Shown here piece by piece: positions 38,504 through 49,939 of a stretch of 64,000 nucleotides of DNA. Position 1 is the first letter of the stretch. Each line of letters opens with the position of its first letter. The DNA is from Stappia sp. WLB 29 (lineage in GTDB: Bacteria; Pseudomonadota; Alphaproteobacteria; Rhizobiales; Stappiaceae): contig NZ_JALBGD010000004.1 of assembly GCF_023507705.1 (NCBI RefSeq), positions 186,001 through 250,000 on the forward strand. Reading direction: 5' to 3'. Below the pieces are notes generated by a model, which saw only the letters and a program-made list of their open reading frames with translations, was not told the origin of the DNA and made no database searches. The position numbers and the translations under genes are program-made.

Positions 38504-38881
38504 TCAGCTCCAGACCGGACTGGTGAAGATCGCGATGCTGGAGAGGAAGCCGACAGCCCAGGCGAGCGAGCGGGGCGTTGCCCTGTCGGTCCAGTAGCAG
38601 AAGATGAAGATCAGCCGCGCACCGATGAACAGGCCGGCCAGCCGGTCGATCCACTCGGCATTCCCGCCCTGCCAAAGCCCGACGATGACCGCGGCGGCGA
38701 ACAATGGCAGGGCCTCGAAGCCGTTCGCCTGTGCCGCGGCGGCGCGAGCGCGGAACCCATCCTTCCAGTAGTCCGGATCCCGGGGGCGGGCATTGTCGAA
38801 GTCCTTCGACAACTTGCCTGGAAAGGCGGAAAGGATCGGCAGCACGGCGGCAGCAAGAATGCACCAGATGGCGAAGGGCAT
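38504..38881 (-). CDS. MAPEG family membrane protein
   Basis: A 125-residue protein with four hydrophobic helices, beginning MPFAIWCILAAAVLPILSAF. The segment RAAAAQANGFEALPLFAAAV is the family's conserved glutathione-binding region (usually RAxxAxxNxxE). MAPEG proteins are glutathione-linked membrane enzymes or of unknown role in bacteria. A much longer open frame runs upstream but only this part has family similarity. Confidence 0.82.
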   Translation of the reverse strand: MPFAIWCILAAAVLPILSAFPGKLSKDFDNARPRDPDYWKDGFRARAAAAQANGFEALPLFAAAVIVGLWQGGNAEWIDRLAGLFIGARLIFIFCYWTDRATPRSLAWAVGFLSSIAIFTSPVWS

Positions 38882-39019
38882 GGACGGCGTTCCGGTTTTT
38901 GAGCTTTTGCAAGAGGTGACCGGATGCCGCCGGAGGGTCAAGCGGGAAGCACCGAACGGTTGATCCAGCGCAAGGAGGCGGAATTCGGACTCCGCTAGTT
39001 TTGTCGCACTGAAACCAGC

Positions 39020-39376
39020 ATGGGATCTCGAACCATGGCCGTGAGCGACTGGAGTGCCTTTCTCGAACAGACGGATCGCCGGATGGGCGACCTGCGCAGC
39101 GGTATGCCGGGCGTTGCAAAGGGTTTCCATGGGATCGCAAAAGCGGCCATCGGACCGGGAGCGCTCGATTCCAAGACCAAGGAGCTGATTGCGCTGGCGA
39201 TCGGCATTGCAGCGCGCTGCGACGGGTGTCTTGCGTATCACGCCAAGGCGGCCGCCAAATATGGCGCGACCCGCGAGGAAGTGATCGAGGCGATCGGCGT
39301 TGCCGTCTATATGGGCGGCGGGCCCTCGATGATCTACGGGGCCGAGGCGCTGGCGGCATTCGACGCCCTTGCGTAA
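39020..39376 (+). CDS. Carboxymuconolactone decarboxylase/AhpD-like protein (first copy)
   Basis: A 118-residue alkylhydroperoxidase-fold protein. The redox motif is RCDGCLAYHAKAA, with CxxC and a downstream His as in AhpD, so a thiol-peroxidase-type role is more likely than decarboxylation. The surrounding helix KTKELIALAIGIAARC is typical. An ATG at 39035 (MAVSDWSAF) may be the real start. A second AhpD-like gene lies 2.2 kb downstream. The 230 bases after the stop hold no recognisable element. Confidence 0.85.
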   Translation: MGSRTMAVSDWSAFLEQTDRRMGDLRSGMPGVAKGFHGIAKAAIGPGALDSKTKELIALAIGIAARCDGCLAYHAKAAAKYGATREEVIEAIGVAVYMGGGPSMIYGAEALAAFDALA

Positions 39377-39606
39377 CTTGCTGGGGGTTGCGCGAAGGGA
39401 GGATGTACGCCTTCCGATTGCCGTGATTTCGCCCTGTACTGTCTCCCTGCCCGTCATATTCGCGTTTCCGATCTTCCGTATCACCTGCGCGGGGGCAGAA
39501 ACGCGATTCGCTTTCACCGTCGAGTCGCAGGTCCGGCGGTGGAAACCGGTGCGCGCAATTCCCATCTGCGGTTGCGGGTGGGGCTTGCGTGCAGCAAGGA
39601 GTGACG

Positions 39607-40056
39607 ATGACTGTGAATGTCCTGTTCCTGTGCGACGACAACGCCAGACTCGGTCCGATGGCCGAGGCCTATCTCAACGCAGATGACGGACGCAGCATTC
39701 GGGCATTTTCCGCAGGCCTGTCTCCGGCTCCGCGCCTAGCCGAGGGCGTGGAGCGTGTTCTGGCTGCGCACGGGCTGGCGAGCGAGGGCCTGCAGCCGAA
39801 AAGCTGGCAGCTCTTCGTGCTGCCCCACGCGCCGATTCCCGATGTCGTCGTCGGCCTCAGTGCGGCGGCGCTGGGCGCGACGCGCCGGGTCTGGCCGACC
39901 CATGCCCGGCTGCTCGACTGGCATGTCGGCCCGCATACCTCGCGGCTGGTCGGCCGCGATGCGCTGCGCGATGCCTTTCACGAGCTGCGGCGGCGCATCA
40001 ACCTTGCCCTTGAGGAGGGGCTCTTTCGGCCGGTCGCCCTGCGCCGCATCGCGTGA
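39607..40056 (+). CDS. Low-molecular-weight phosphatase / arsenate-reductase-fold protein with altered P-loop
   Basis: The 149-residue product has the LMW-PTP/ArsC fold, with VNVLFLCDDNARLGPMAEAYL in the place of the phosphate loop (split: VLFLCDDNAR and LGPMAEAYL). Active members read CxGNxCRSPMAE; here the Cys is kept, but the pattern is CDDNARLGP, so the phosphate-binding Arg is displaced by one position and the second Cys is gone. PTP-like activity is doubtful. The rest (FSAGLSPAPRL, LLDWHVGPH) supports the fold. AAGGAG precedes the ATG at 39607. Confidence 0.75.
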   Translation: MTVNVLFLCDDNARLGPMAEAYLNADDGRSIRAFSAGLSPAPRLAEGVERVLAAHGLASEGLQPKSWQLFVLPHAPIPDVVVGLSAAALGATRRVWPTHARLLDWHVGPHTSRLVGRDALRDAFHELRRRINLALEEGLFRPVALRRIA

Positions 40057-40072
40057 GAGTGCCGAAGGCGGC

Positions 40073-40645
40073 CTAGCCTCCCAGCGGCCTGCGCGGGCCG
40101 TCCGTCAACGCGCTGATCAATCCGAACATGTCGGCAAGCCCTTCGCGCACGAGGCTGAATGCGGAAAAGCTGCGCGGCTCGATCCGGCCGACGATGTCGC
40201 CCATCTCGAAGGTCAGGTCTGCCGTGAACTTGCGGGCGAGTTGCTGCATGGCCCGGTTGGTGGCAAGGCAGTTCATGTAGATGTGCTTGCAGCCGCGGTT
40301 GCGCGCTGCGATCAGCGTCAGCTCCATCAACCGCGTACCGATGCCGGCCTGCTGGCAGTTCTGCTCGACGGAGAAGGCAGCCTCGGCATTGACGCCGTCC
40401 TCGAAGGGGCGCAGTTCCGCTACCGCGCGTAGCAGCCCGCCCGCGAAGTAGCCGTGGATGACCGTGCCCAGGGTGAAGCTGGTATCGGCATAACACCGCA
40501 GGAAGGCGTCGCTTGCCGGCATGGCGAAGCGGGCCCGGCGGGCGGTCGGATCGAGACGGAGGAGATGATCGCGAAACTGCGCGATATCGTTATAGGTCAG
40601 CTTTCTGTAATAGCCGGTTGCCGGCTTTTCGGTTTGAGACGACAT
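40073..40645 (-). CDS. GNAT family N-acetyltransferase
   Basis: A 190-residue acyltransferase of the GNAT fold. The acetyl-CoA pyrophosphate loop is QQAGIGTRLMELTLIAA (about 97-113), preceded by the strand AEAAFSVEQNCQ. The N-terminal YYRKLTYNDIAQFRDHLLRLDP resembles acetyltransferases found beside regulatory genes in Rhizobiales. The substrate cannot be told. CAGGAG lies six bases before the ATG at 40645. It is convergent with the phosphatase-fold gene, only 16 bases away. Confidence 0.82.
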   Translation of the reverse strand: MSSQTEKPATGYYRKLTYNDIAQFRDHLLRLDPTARRARFAMPASDAFLRCYADTSFTLGTVIHGYFAGGLLRAVAELRPFEDGVNAEAAFSVEQNCQQAGIGTRLMELTLIAARNRGCKHIYMNCLATNRAMQQLARKFTADLTFEMGDIVGRIEPRSFSAFSLVREGLADMFGLISALTDGPRRPLGG

Positions 40646-40993
40646 GCGATGCTCCTGATGAGGACAGCACCGCTCCTCGGGTCTCCCCAGACCTTGCGAT
40701 TTTTATAGAGAGGGTTCGAGGCGAATTCGTGACCGCGGTGATCGCGGCCCATCCTGCTCGGTCGGGCCATGATTTGGACCAATTGCCCGCCCATTGAAGG
40801 CGCGTCAACCATTTGGTCACCAAAACCGACAAGAATCGGGCGGACCTGCGATATTCGGTTGCGCCGAGGGATCGTCGCGTCCGCGACAGGAGTTGGGATG
40901 TCCAGGCAGGGCGCGGCTGCGCGAACCGCCTGTCGCATCGCGCATCTGAGAACCGACCGTCCAAAGCATAGAACGAGCAAGGACAGACACATC
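40646..40993. other. 348-base intergenic region between divergent genes
   Basis: It separates the GNAT gene (minus) from the lipoprotein gene (plus) and must hold both promoters. The left third has a short AT-rich patch (GCGATTTTTATAGAGAGG, 40687-40704). I see no tRNA, riboswitch or terminator, and no coding frame with a family match. Confidence 0.6.
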
Positions 40994-41566
40994 ATGACCC
41001 GTTCCTCCCGGTATGGCGCGCCTCTGATCGTTGCGCTCAGTCTGACCGTGGCACTCGCTGGCTGTCAGCGCCTGGGATACGGAAGCCGGAGCGCTCCGCT
41101 TCCGGCCACCCCAACCGCGCCCGTCGCGAGTCAGTCCCTCGAGCCGCTGCAGCCGGTGTCGCCGACGCTCGGTCCGGACGGCCAGCCGATTCAGAGCGCC
41201 CCGCTCGATGGGACGCAAACGGATGTCGCTGCGGTCGACCCCTCCGCCGGTACGGCCCCGAGCGGCCCGCCCGCCGGTGCGCGCGAGATCGGCCGCAGCG
41301 ACATGCTCGGCGGCTGGTCCATTGCGTCGGGCGCCGACAACTGCAAGCTCTTCATGACGCTGACCACGTGGAGCGGCGGCTATCGCGCCAACTCCCGCGG
41401 CTGTGCCTCGCCGCAGATGCAGACCATCTCGGCCTGGGACCTGCAGGGCAAGCAGGTGCTACTGAAGGATGCCAGCGGCGCGACCGTGGCCGAACTTTAT
41501 GCGACCGGTGCCGAGAACTTCGCAGGCCGCACGACCTCCGGTGCGCCGATCCAGGTCTATCGGTAA
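40994..41566 (+). CDS. Outer-membrane lipoprotein with AprI/Inh protease-inhibitor domain (Omp19-like)
   Basis: A 190-residue lipoprotein: signal peptide with lipobox LAGC (Cys near residue 24), a long Pro/Ser/Gln-rich linker (about 30-98), and a C-terminal domain of about 90 residues. In that domain LGGWSIASGADNCKLFMTL, the SRGCAS cysteine, and SAWDLQGKQVLLKDASGATVAEL (split) match the Inh/AprI beta-barrel with its conserved disulfide. Brucella Omp19 has the same layout and inhibits host proteases; whether this protein does is unknown. Confidence 0.8.
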   Translation: MTRSSRYGAPLIVALSLTVALAGCQRLGYGSRSAPLPATPTAPVASQSLEPLQPVSPTLGPDGQPIQSAPLDGTQTDVAAVDPSAGTAPSGPPAGAREIGRSDMLGGWSIASGADNCKLFMTLTTWSGGYRANSRGCASPQMQTISAWDLQGKQVLLKDASGATVAELYATGAENFAGRTTSGAPIQVYR

Positions 41567-41615
41567 GGGCCTGACACCTGTGGGCTTAGGTCGGCGAGCA
41601 GAAGGGGGCGAGGCG

Positions 41616-42017
41616 ATGTCGGTGTGGCCGATCCTGGAAGACAGTGAACTTTCTCCCCGCGCCGCCGCGGTGATCGCGGATATCCGCGCCACCCGGAACA
41701 CGGATTTCATCAATAATTTCTGGCGTGTCCTTGCCAATGATCCGGCGCTGCTGGAGCGGACTTGGGCCAGCCTGAAGGACGTGATGGCGCCGGGCGCCCT
41801 CGATCCTCTGGTCAAGGAAATGCTCTACGTGGCGGTATCGATCGCCAATGGCTGCGAATATTGCATTCGCTCGCATACGACAGCAGCCCGTGCCAAGGGC
41901 ATGAGCGAGGCGCAACTCGGCGAGCTTCTGGCTGTCGTCGGCATGGCCAGCGAGACCAACCGTCTGGCGACCGGCCTGCAAGTGCCGGTCGACGAGGCCT
42001 TTCTCCCGAAAAAGTAG
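41616..42017 (+). CDS. Carboxymuconolactone decarboxylase/AhpD-like protein (second copy)
   Basis: A 133-residue alkylhydroperoxidase-fold protein with the AhpD-type motif NGCEYCIRSHTTAARAKGM and a preceding KEMLYVAVSIAN helix. The CxxC plus His suggests a peroxidase/thiol role. It is distinct from the copy at 39020 (different N-terminus). GAGG lies before the ATG at 41616. It begins 49 bases after the lipoprotein gene. Confidence 0.85.
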   Translation: MSVWPILEDSELSPRAAAVIADIRATRNTDFINNFWRVLANDPALLERTWASLKDVMAPGALDPLVKEMLYVAVSIANGCEYCIRSHTTAARAKGMSEAQLGELLAVVGMASETNRLATGLQVPVDEAFLPKK

Positions 42018-42155
42018 GCCTGCTCGGCAAGCGGGGTCCTCGGCGCTTGCTCTTGTCCGCATGCTCGGGCTATCCAGCGAGGCGGAGGCAACCTGCGGGC
42101 AACGGTTGCATTTTCCGGGACCCGGCCCCGGGAACCCGGTTCTTTCAAGGGCTTG

Positions 42156-44428
<2,273 letters not shown>

Positions 44429-44438
44429 GGACAGTTTC

Positions 44439-44461
44439 ACGGGAGGCCGCTGGCCTCCCGT
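44439..44461 (+). other. Intercistronic hairpin between mdh and sucC
   Basis: ACGGGAGGCC pairs perfectly with GGCCTCCCGT over a GCT loop. No T run follows (CTCGCATC), so it is more likely an mRNA-processing or stabilising element than a terminator. Confidence 0.5.
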
Positions 44462-44505
44462 CTCGCATCGGGCGAGCTCTGTCAAAACCATCCGGGGATA
44501 GACAC

Positions 44506-45705
44506 ATGAACATCCACGAATACCAGGCCAAAGAGGTTCTCAAGGCCTACGGCGCGCCGGTCGCCAAGGGCGTGGCCATCTTCTCGGCCGACGAGGCCGA
44601 GGCCGCCGCCAAGCAGCTTCCCGGCCCGCTCTGGGTCGTGAAGTCCCAGATCCATGCCGGCGGTCGCGGCAAGGGCAAGTTCAAGGAACTCGGCCCCGAC
44701 GCAAAGGGCGGCGTTCGTCTCGCCTTCTCGCTGGACGAGGTGAAGTCGCACGCGGCCGAAATGCTCGGCAACACGCTGGTGACCAAGCAGACCGGCGCGG
44801 CCGGCAAGGTCGTCAACCGCCTCTATATCGAGGACGGTGCCGACATCGAGCGCGAGCTCTATCTCTCCATTCTCGTCGACCGCACCGTCGGCCGTCCGGC
44901 CTTCGTCGTCTCGACCGAGGGCGGCATGGACATCGAGGCCGTCGCCGAGGAGACGCCGGAGAAGATCCACACGCTCCCGATCGACCCGGACACGGGCGTG
45001 ACCGCGGCCGATGCGGCCAAGCTCTGCGATGCGCTGGAGCTGACCGGTGCGGCGCGCGAGGACGGCATGAAGCTGTTCCCGATCCTGCACAAGGCCTTCG
45101 TCGAGAAGGACATGAGCCTGCTCGAGGTCAACCCGCTGATCGTCATGAAGGACGGTCGCCTGCGGGTACTCGACGCCAAGGTCTCCTTCGACGGCAACGC
45201 CCTGTTCCGCCACCCGGAGATCGTCGAGCTTCGCGACATCACCGAGGAGGACGAGAAGGAAATCGAGGCCTCCAAGCACGACCTCGCCTATGTGGCCCTC
45301 GACGGCGACATCGGCTGCATGGTCAACGGCGCGGGCCTTGCCATGGCGACCATGGATATCATCAAGCTCTACGGCGCCGAGCCGGCGAACTTCCTTGATG
45401 TCGGCGGTGGCGCCTCCAAGGAGAAGGTCACGGCCGCGTTCAAGATCATCACCTCCGATCCGAACGTGAAGGGCATCCTGGTCAACATCTTCGGCGGCAT
45501 CATGCGCTGCGACGTGATCGCGGAAGGCGTGCTGGCGGCGGTGAAGGAAGTCGGCCTCCAGGTGCCGCTCGTCGTTCGCCTCGAGGGCACCAATGTCGAA
45601 CTCGGCAAGAAGATCATTTCCGAAAGCGGTCTCAACGTGATCGCCGCCGATGATCTCGACGACGCCGCGCAGAAGATCGTCAAGGCCGTGAAGGAGGCCG
45701 CGTGA
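44506..45705 (+). CDS. sucC: Succinyl-CoA ligase [ADP-forming] subunit beta
   Basis: SucC binds the nucleotide and, with SucD, converts succinyl-CoA to succinate with substrate-level phosphorylation. The 399 residues begin [16 protein letters not shown] and contain the ATP-grasp region [19 protein letters not shown] and the C-terminal ligase domain with [15 protein letters not shown]. Its stop overlaps the sucD start in TGATG. Confidence 0.98.
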   Translation: MNIHEYQAKEVLKAYGAPVAKGVAIFSADEAEAAAKQLPGPLWVVKSQIHAGGRGKGKFKELGPDAKGGVRLAFSLDEVKSHAAEMLGNTLVTKQTGAAGKVVNRLYIEDGADIERELYLSILVDRTVGRPAFVVSTEGGMDIEAVAEETPEKIHTLPIDPDTGVTAADAAKLCDALELTGAAREDGMKLFPILHKAFVEKDMSLLEVNPLIVMKDGRLRVLDAKVSFDGNALFRHPEIVELRDITEEDEKEIEASKHDLAYVALDGDIGCMVNGAGLAMATMDIIKLYGAEPANFLDVGGGASKEKVTAAFKIITSDPNVKGILVNIFGGIMRCDVIAEGVLAAVKEVGLQVPLVVRLEGTNVELGKKIISESGLNVIAADDLDDAAQKIVKAVKEAA

Positions 45706-46613
45706 TGTCCATTCTCGTCAACAAAGACACCAAGGTCATCGTCCAGGGCCTGACCGGCAAGACCGGTACGTTCCACACGGAGCAGGCCCTGGCCTATTAC
45801 GGCACCAAGATGGTCGCCGGCGTGCACCCCAAGAAGGGTGGCGAAAGCTGGACTTCGGGGGTTGATGCGGCCGCCTCGCTGCCGATCTTCGCCGGCGTCG
45901 GCGAAGCCCGGGAAGCGACCGGCGCCGATGCGTCGGTGATCTACGTTCCGCCGGCAGGTGCCGGTGCCGCGATCATCGAGGCGATCGAGGCGGAAGTGCC
46001 GCTTATCGTCTGCATCACCGAAGGCATCCCGGTCGCCGACATGGTCAAGGTCAAGGCCCGGCTGGAGAAGTCCAAGTCGCGCCTGCTCGGCCCGAACTGC
46101 CCGGGCGTCCTGACGCCGGAAGAGTGCAAGATCGGCATCATGCCAGGCTCCATCTTCAAGAAGGGCTCTGTCGGCGTCGTCTCGCGCTCCGGCACGCTCA
46201 CCTATGAGGCGGTGTTCCAGACCTCGAACGCCGGCCTCGGCCAGACCACGGCCGTCGGCATCGGCGGCGATCCGGTCAAGGGCACCGAGTTCATCGACGT
46301 CCTGGAGATGTTCCTTGCCGACGAGGCGACCAAGTCGATCATCATGATCGGCGAGATCGGCGGTTCGGCCGAGGAAGAGGCTGCCCAGTTCCTCAAGGAC
46401 GAGGCCAAGAAGGGCCGCAGCAAGCCGATGGCCGGCTTCATCGCGGGCCGTACGGCGCCTCCGGGTCGCACCATGGGCCATGCCGGCGCCGTCATCTCCG
46501 GCGGCAAGGGCGGAGCCGAGGACAAGATCGCGGCGATGGAAGAGGCGGGCATCCGCGTTTCCCCGTCGCCGGCCAAGCTCGGCGAGACCCTGCTCGAGGT
46601 TCTCAAGGGCTGA
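45705..46613 (+). CDS. sucD: Succinyl-CoA ligase [ADP-forming] subunit alpha
   Basis: SucD binds CoA and carries the phosphohistidine. The 302 residues have the CoA-binding domain ([19 protein letters not shown]), the [19 protein letters not shown] segment, and the active-site [17 protein letters not shown]. The ATG at 45705 overlaps the sucC stop by one base; a GTG at 45702 is possible. Confidence 0.98.
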   Translation: MSILVNKDTKVIVQGLTGKTGTFHTEQALAYYGTKMVAGVHPKKGGESWTSGVDAAASLPIFAGVGEAREATGADASVIYVPPAGAGAAIIEAIEAEVPLIVCITEGIPVADMVKVKARLEKSKSRLLGPNCPGVLTPEECKIGIMPGSIFKKGSVGVVSRSGTLTYEAVFQTSNAGLGQTTAVGIGGDPVKGTEFIDVLEMFLADEATKSIIMIGEIGGSAEEEAAQFLKDEAKKGRSKPMAGFIAGRTAPPGRTMGHAGAVISGGKGGAEDKIAAMEEAGIRVSPSPAKLGETLLEVLKG

Positions 46614-46662
46614 ATTTTCCGCGATTACCGGTTTTTTACCGAGTTCGCAGCCACATATGGGG

Positions 46663-46694
46663 CACGGGAGCTTCCCTCAAGGAAGTTTCCCGTG
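46663..46694 (+). other. Hairpin in the sucD-sucA intergenic region
   Basis: CACGGGAGCTTCC pairs with GGAAGTTTCCCGTG, with a small internal loop, over a CTCAA loop. No T run follows. The 204-base gap (46614-46817) also holds a GGTTTTTTACC patch but no clear promoter. The hairpin could end sucD message or belong to a sucA leader. Confidence 0.35.
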
Positions 46695-46817
46695 TACCGC
46701 TTTGAACAGGAGCGGCGCGGGACACGCATCGCGCTGCTTCATCCCACATCCGTTTAACGGGGCGCTGCGTGAAAGGGCTCCCCTCAAGAGGCGGGCGGGG
46801 GCAACCTCGCTATAGTG

Positions 46818-49802
46818 ATGGCTCGGCAGGACGCGAACAATGCCTTCGCGATGACGTCGTTTCTCTACGGCGGCAACGCAGCGTATATCGAAGATCTCTA
46901 CGCGCGATACAAGGAAAACCCTGGCTCTCTCGACGAGACGTGGCGCGACTTCTTCTCCAACCTGGCTGACGAAAAGGCCGACGTGCTCAAGGAGGCGCGC
47001 GGTGCCTCCTGGAAGCGTGCCGACTGGCCGCTTGCGGCGAACGGCGATCTGGTCAATGCCTTCGACGGCAACTGGGCGCCGGTGGAGAAGGCGATCGGCA
47101 ACAAGCTGAAGGCAAAGGCGGAGGAGAAGGGCACGACCCTGACCGATGCCGACGTCCAGCAGCAGACGCGCGATTCCGTGCGCGCGCTGATGATGATCCG
47201 CGCCTATCGCATGCGCGGTCACCTGCACGCCGACCTCGATCCGCTGAACCTGAAGGAACAGGTGGATCACGAGGAACTGCATCCCTCCTCCTACGGGTTC
47301 ACCGAGGCCGACTGGGACCGCAAGATCTTCATCGACTACATGCTGGGCCTCGAGTTCGCGACGCTTCGCGAAATGCTCGAGATCCTCAAGCGCACCTATT
47401 GCTCGACGCTCGGCGTCGAGTTCATGCACATCTCCAATCCGGCGGAGAAGGCGTGGATCCAGGAGCGCATCGAGGGGCCGGACAAGGAGATCGAGTTCAC
47501 GCCCAAGGGGAAGAAGGCGATCCTCAACAAGCTGATCGAGGCCGAGGGCTTCGAGAAGTTCCTCGACGTCAAGTATACCGGCACAAAGCGCTTCGGTCTC
47601 GACGGCGGCGAGGCCCTGCTGCCCGCGCTGGAGCAGATCATCAAGCGCGGCGGCGCGCTCGGCGTGCAGGAGATCGTCTTCGGCATGGCCCATCGTGGCC
47701 GCCTCAACGTGCTGTCCCAAGTCATGGGCAAGCCGCTGCGCGCGATCTTCCATGAGTTCAAGGGCGGGTCGTTCACCCCCGACGACGTGGAAGGCTCCGG
47801 CGACGTCAAGTATCACCTCGGCGCCTCCTCCGACCGCGAGTTCGACGGCAACAAGGTCCACCTGTCGCTGACCGCCAACCCCTCGCACCTGGAGATCGTC
47901 GATCCGGTGGTGCTCGGCAAGGCGCGCGCCAAGCAGGACCAGCTGTCGGCCGTAAACGGCCGCTGGGTCGAGACGACCGAAGTCGACCGGTCCAAGGTCC
48001 TGCCGCTGCTGCTGCACGGCGATGCCGCCTTTGCCGGCCAGGGCGTGGTCGCCGAGTGCTTCGGCCTGTCCGCGCTGCGCGGCCACCGGACCGGCGGCTC
48101 GATCCACTTCATCATCAACAACCAGATCGGCTTCACGACGAACCCGCGCTTCTCGCGCTCCTCGCCGTACCCGTCCGATGTGGCGAAGATGATCGAGTCG
48201 CCGATCTTCCACGTGAACGGCGACGATCCGGAAGCGGTGGTCTATGCGGCGAAGGTGGCGACGGAGTTCCGTCAGCTCTTCGGCAAGCCGGTGGTGATCG
48301 ACATGATCTGCTACCGCCGCTTCGGCCATAACGAGTCCGACGAGCCGGCGTTCACCCAGCCGATCATGTATCGCAAGATCCGCAGCCATCCGACGACGCT
48401 GCAGATCTATGCCGAGAAGCTGATCAAGGAAGGCGTCATCACCGCCGACGAGCTCGAGGGGATGCGCACCGAGATGCGTGCCCGTCTCGACCAGGAGTTC
48501 GAGGCGGGGCAGGCCTACAAGCCGAACAAGGCCGACTGGCTGGACGGCAAGTGGTCGGGCCTGAAGCAGGCGCAGGATCTCGACGATCCCCGCCGCGGCC
48601 AGACCGCAGTGCCGATGGACGACCTGAAGCTTGTCGGCAAGGCCCTGACGGGCGTGCCGGACGGCTTCAACGTCCACCGCACGATCCGCCGCTTCCTCGA
48701 CAACCGCGAGAAGATGTTCGAGACCGGCGAGGGGATCGACTGGGCAACGGCAGAGGCGCTTGCCTTCGGCACGCTGCTGTTGGAAGGCCATGCCGTCCGC
48801 TTGTCGGGCCAGGACTGCGAGCGTGGCACGTTCTCGCAGCGCCACTCGGTGCTCTACGATCAGGAAGACGAGCAGCGCTACATCCCGCTCAACAACCTGC
48901 GTAAGGATCAGGCTCGCTACGAGGTCATCAACTCGATGCTCTCGGAAGAGGCCGTGCTCGGCTTCGAATACGGCTATACGCTGACCGAGCCGAACGCCCT
49001 GACGCTTTGGGAAGCCCAGTTCGGCGACTTCGCCAACGGCGCGCAGGTGGTCTTCGACCAGTTTCTGTCCTCCGGCGAGCGCAAGTGGCTTCGCATGTCG
49101 GGCCTCGTCTGCCTGCTGCCGCACGGCTACGAGGGCCAGGGGCCGGAGCACTCCTCCGCCCGCCTGGAGCGCTTCCTGCAGATGTGCGCGGAAGACAACA
49201 TGCAGGTCGCCAACTGCACGACGCCGGCGAACTATTTCCACATCCTGCGCCGGCAGCTGAAGCGCGACTTCCGCAAGCCGCTGATCCTGATGACGCCGAA
49301 GTCGCTGCTGCGCCACAAGCGCGTAGTCAGTCGCCTCGACGAGTTCTCGGACGGCTCGGCGTTCCACCGGCTTCTGTGGGACGATGCGCAGCTGGAGGGC
49401 TACAGCGACATCAAGCTGAAGCCGGACGACAAGATCCGCCGCGTGGTCCTGTGTTCGGGCAAGGTCTATTACGACCTGTTCGAGGAGCGCGAGAAGCGCG
49501 GGATCGACGACGTCTATCTCCTGCGTGTGGAACAGCTCTATCCGTTCCCGACCAAGGCGCTCGTCTCCGAACTGTCGCGGTTCAAGGATGCGGATTTCGT
49601 CTGGTGCCAGGAAGAGCCGAAGAACATGGGCTCCTGGTTCTTCGTGCAGTCCTACCTCGAGTGGGTGCTGAGCCAGATCGACGCCAAGCATCCGCGGCCG
49701 CGCTATGTCGGCCGTGCAGCGTCCGCTGCAACGGCCACCGGCCTGATGTCCAAGCACATGGCGCAGCTGCAGGCCTTCCTCGACGAGGCCTTCGCCGACT
49801 AG
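46818..49802 (+). CDS. sucA: 2-oxoglutarate dehydrogenase E1 component
   Basis: The thiamine-dependent E1 decarboxylates 2-oxoglutarate and transfers succinyl to E2 lipoyl groups. The 994 residues include the N-terminal NAFAMTSFLYGGNAAYIEDL, the MRGHLHADLDPL helix, GMAHRGRLNVLSQVMGKP, the thiamine-diphosphate loop LLHGDAAFAGQGVVAECF, IGFTTNPRFSRSSPYP, and the C-terminal PHGYEGQGPEHSSARLERFL. The frame also opens with GTG at 46815. The long antisense frame over this gene is a coding shadow. Confidence 0.98.
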   Translation: MARQDANNAFAMTSFLYGGNAAYIEDLYARYKENPGSLDETWRDFFSNLADEKADVLKEARGASWKRADWPLAANGDLVNAFDGNWAPVEKAIGNKLKAKAEEKGTTLTDADVQQQTRDSVRALMMIRAYRMRGHLHADLDPLNLKEQVDHEELHPSSYGFTEADWDRKIFIDYMLGLEFATLREMLEILKRTYCSTLGVEFMHISNPAEKAWIQERIEGPDKEIEFTPKGKKAILNKLIEAEGFEKFLDVKYTGTKRFGLDGGEALLPALEQIIKRGGALGVQEIVFGMAHRGRLNVLSQVMGKPLRAIFHEFKGGSFTPDDVEGSGDVKYHLGASSDREFDGNKVHLSLTANPSHLEIVDPVVLGKARAKQDQLSAVNGRWVETTEVDRSKVLPLLLHGDAAFAGQGVVAECFGLSALRGHRTGGSIHFIINNQIGFTTNPRFSRSSPYPSDVAKMIESPIFHVNGDDPEAVVYAAKVATEFRQLFGKPVVIDMICYRRFGHNESDEPAFTQPIMYRKIRSHPTTLQIYAEKLIKEGVITADELEGMRTEMRARLDQEFEAGQAYKPNKADWLDGKWSGLKQAQDLDDPRRGQTAVPMDDLKLVGKALTGVPDGFNVHRTIRRFLDNREKMFETGEGIDWATAEALAFGTLLLEGHAVRLSGQDCERGTFSQRHSVLYDQEDEQRYIPLNNLRKDQARYEVINSMLSEEAVLGFEYGYTLTEPNALTLWEAQFGDFANGAQVVFDQFLSSGERKWLRMSGLVCLLPHGYEGQGPEHSSARLERFLQMCAEDNMQVANCTTPANYFHILRRQLKRDFRKPLILMTPKSLLRHKRVVSRLDEFSDGSAFHRLLWDDAQLEGYSDIKLKPDDKIRRVVLCSGKVYYDLFEEREKRGIDDVYLLRVEQLYPFPTKALVSELSRFKDADFVWCQEEPKNMGSWFFVQSYLEWVLSQIDAKHPRPRYVGRAASAATATGLMSKHMAQLQAFLDEAFAD

Positions 49803-49939
49803 CCCTTGCGGCTCCCGGACGAGGGTCCGGGAGCCGGCCTATTCCCGGCTCCTCGCGTGCCGGAAACGCAAGACTCCATCGCTAGCGCGGGGAACCGAAG
49901 GCGGCTCCGTGCAGCCACCGGATGAAAGAGATTTTGATC

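Noticed and set aside
40646-40993. A possible small RNA or riboswitch in the 348-base gap
   Set aside because: Only short, weak inverted repeats; no known motif or terminator.
46677-49757. A 1026-codon open frame antisense to sucA
   Set aside because: Same kind of shadow; no motif, and sucA is certain on the other strand.
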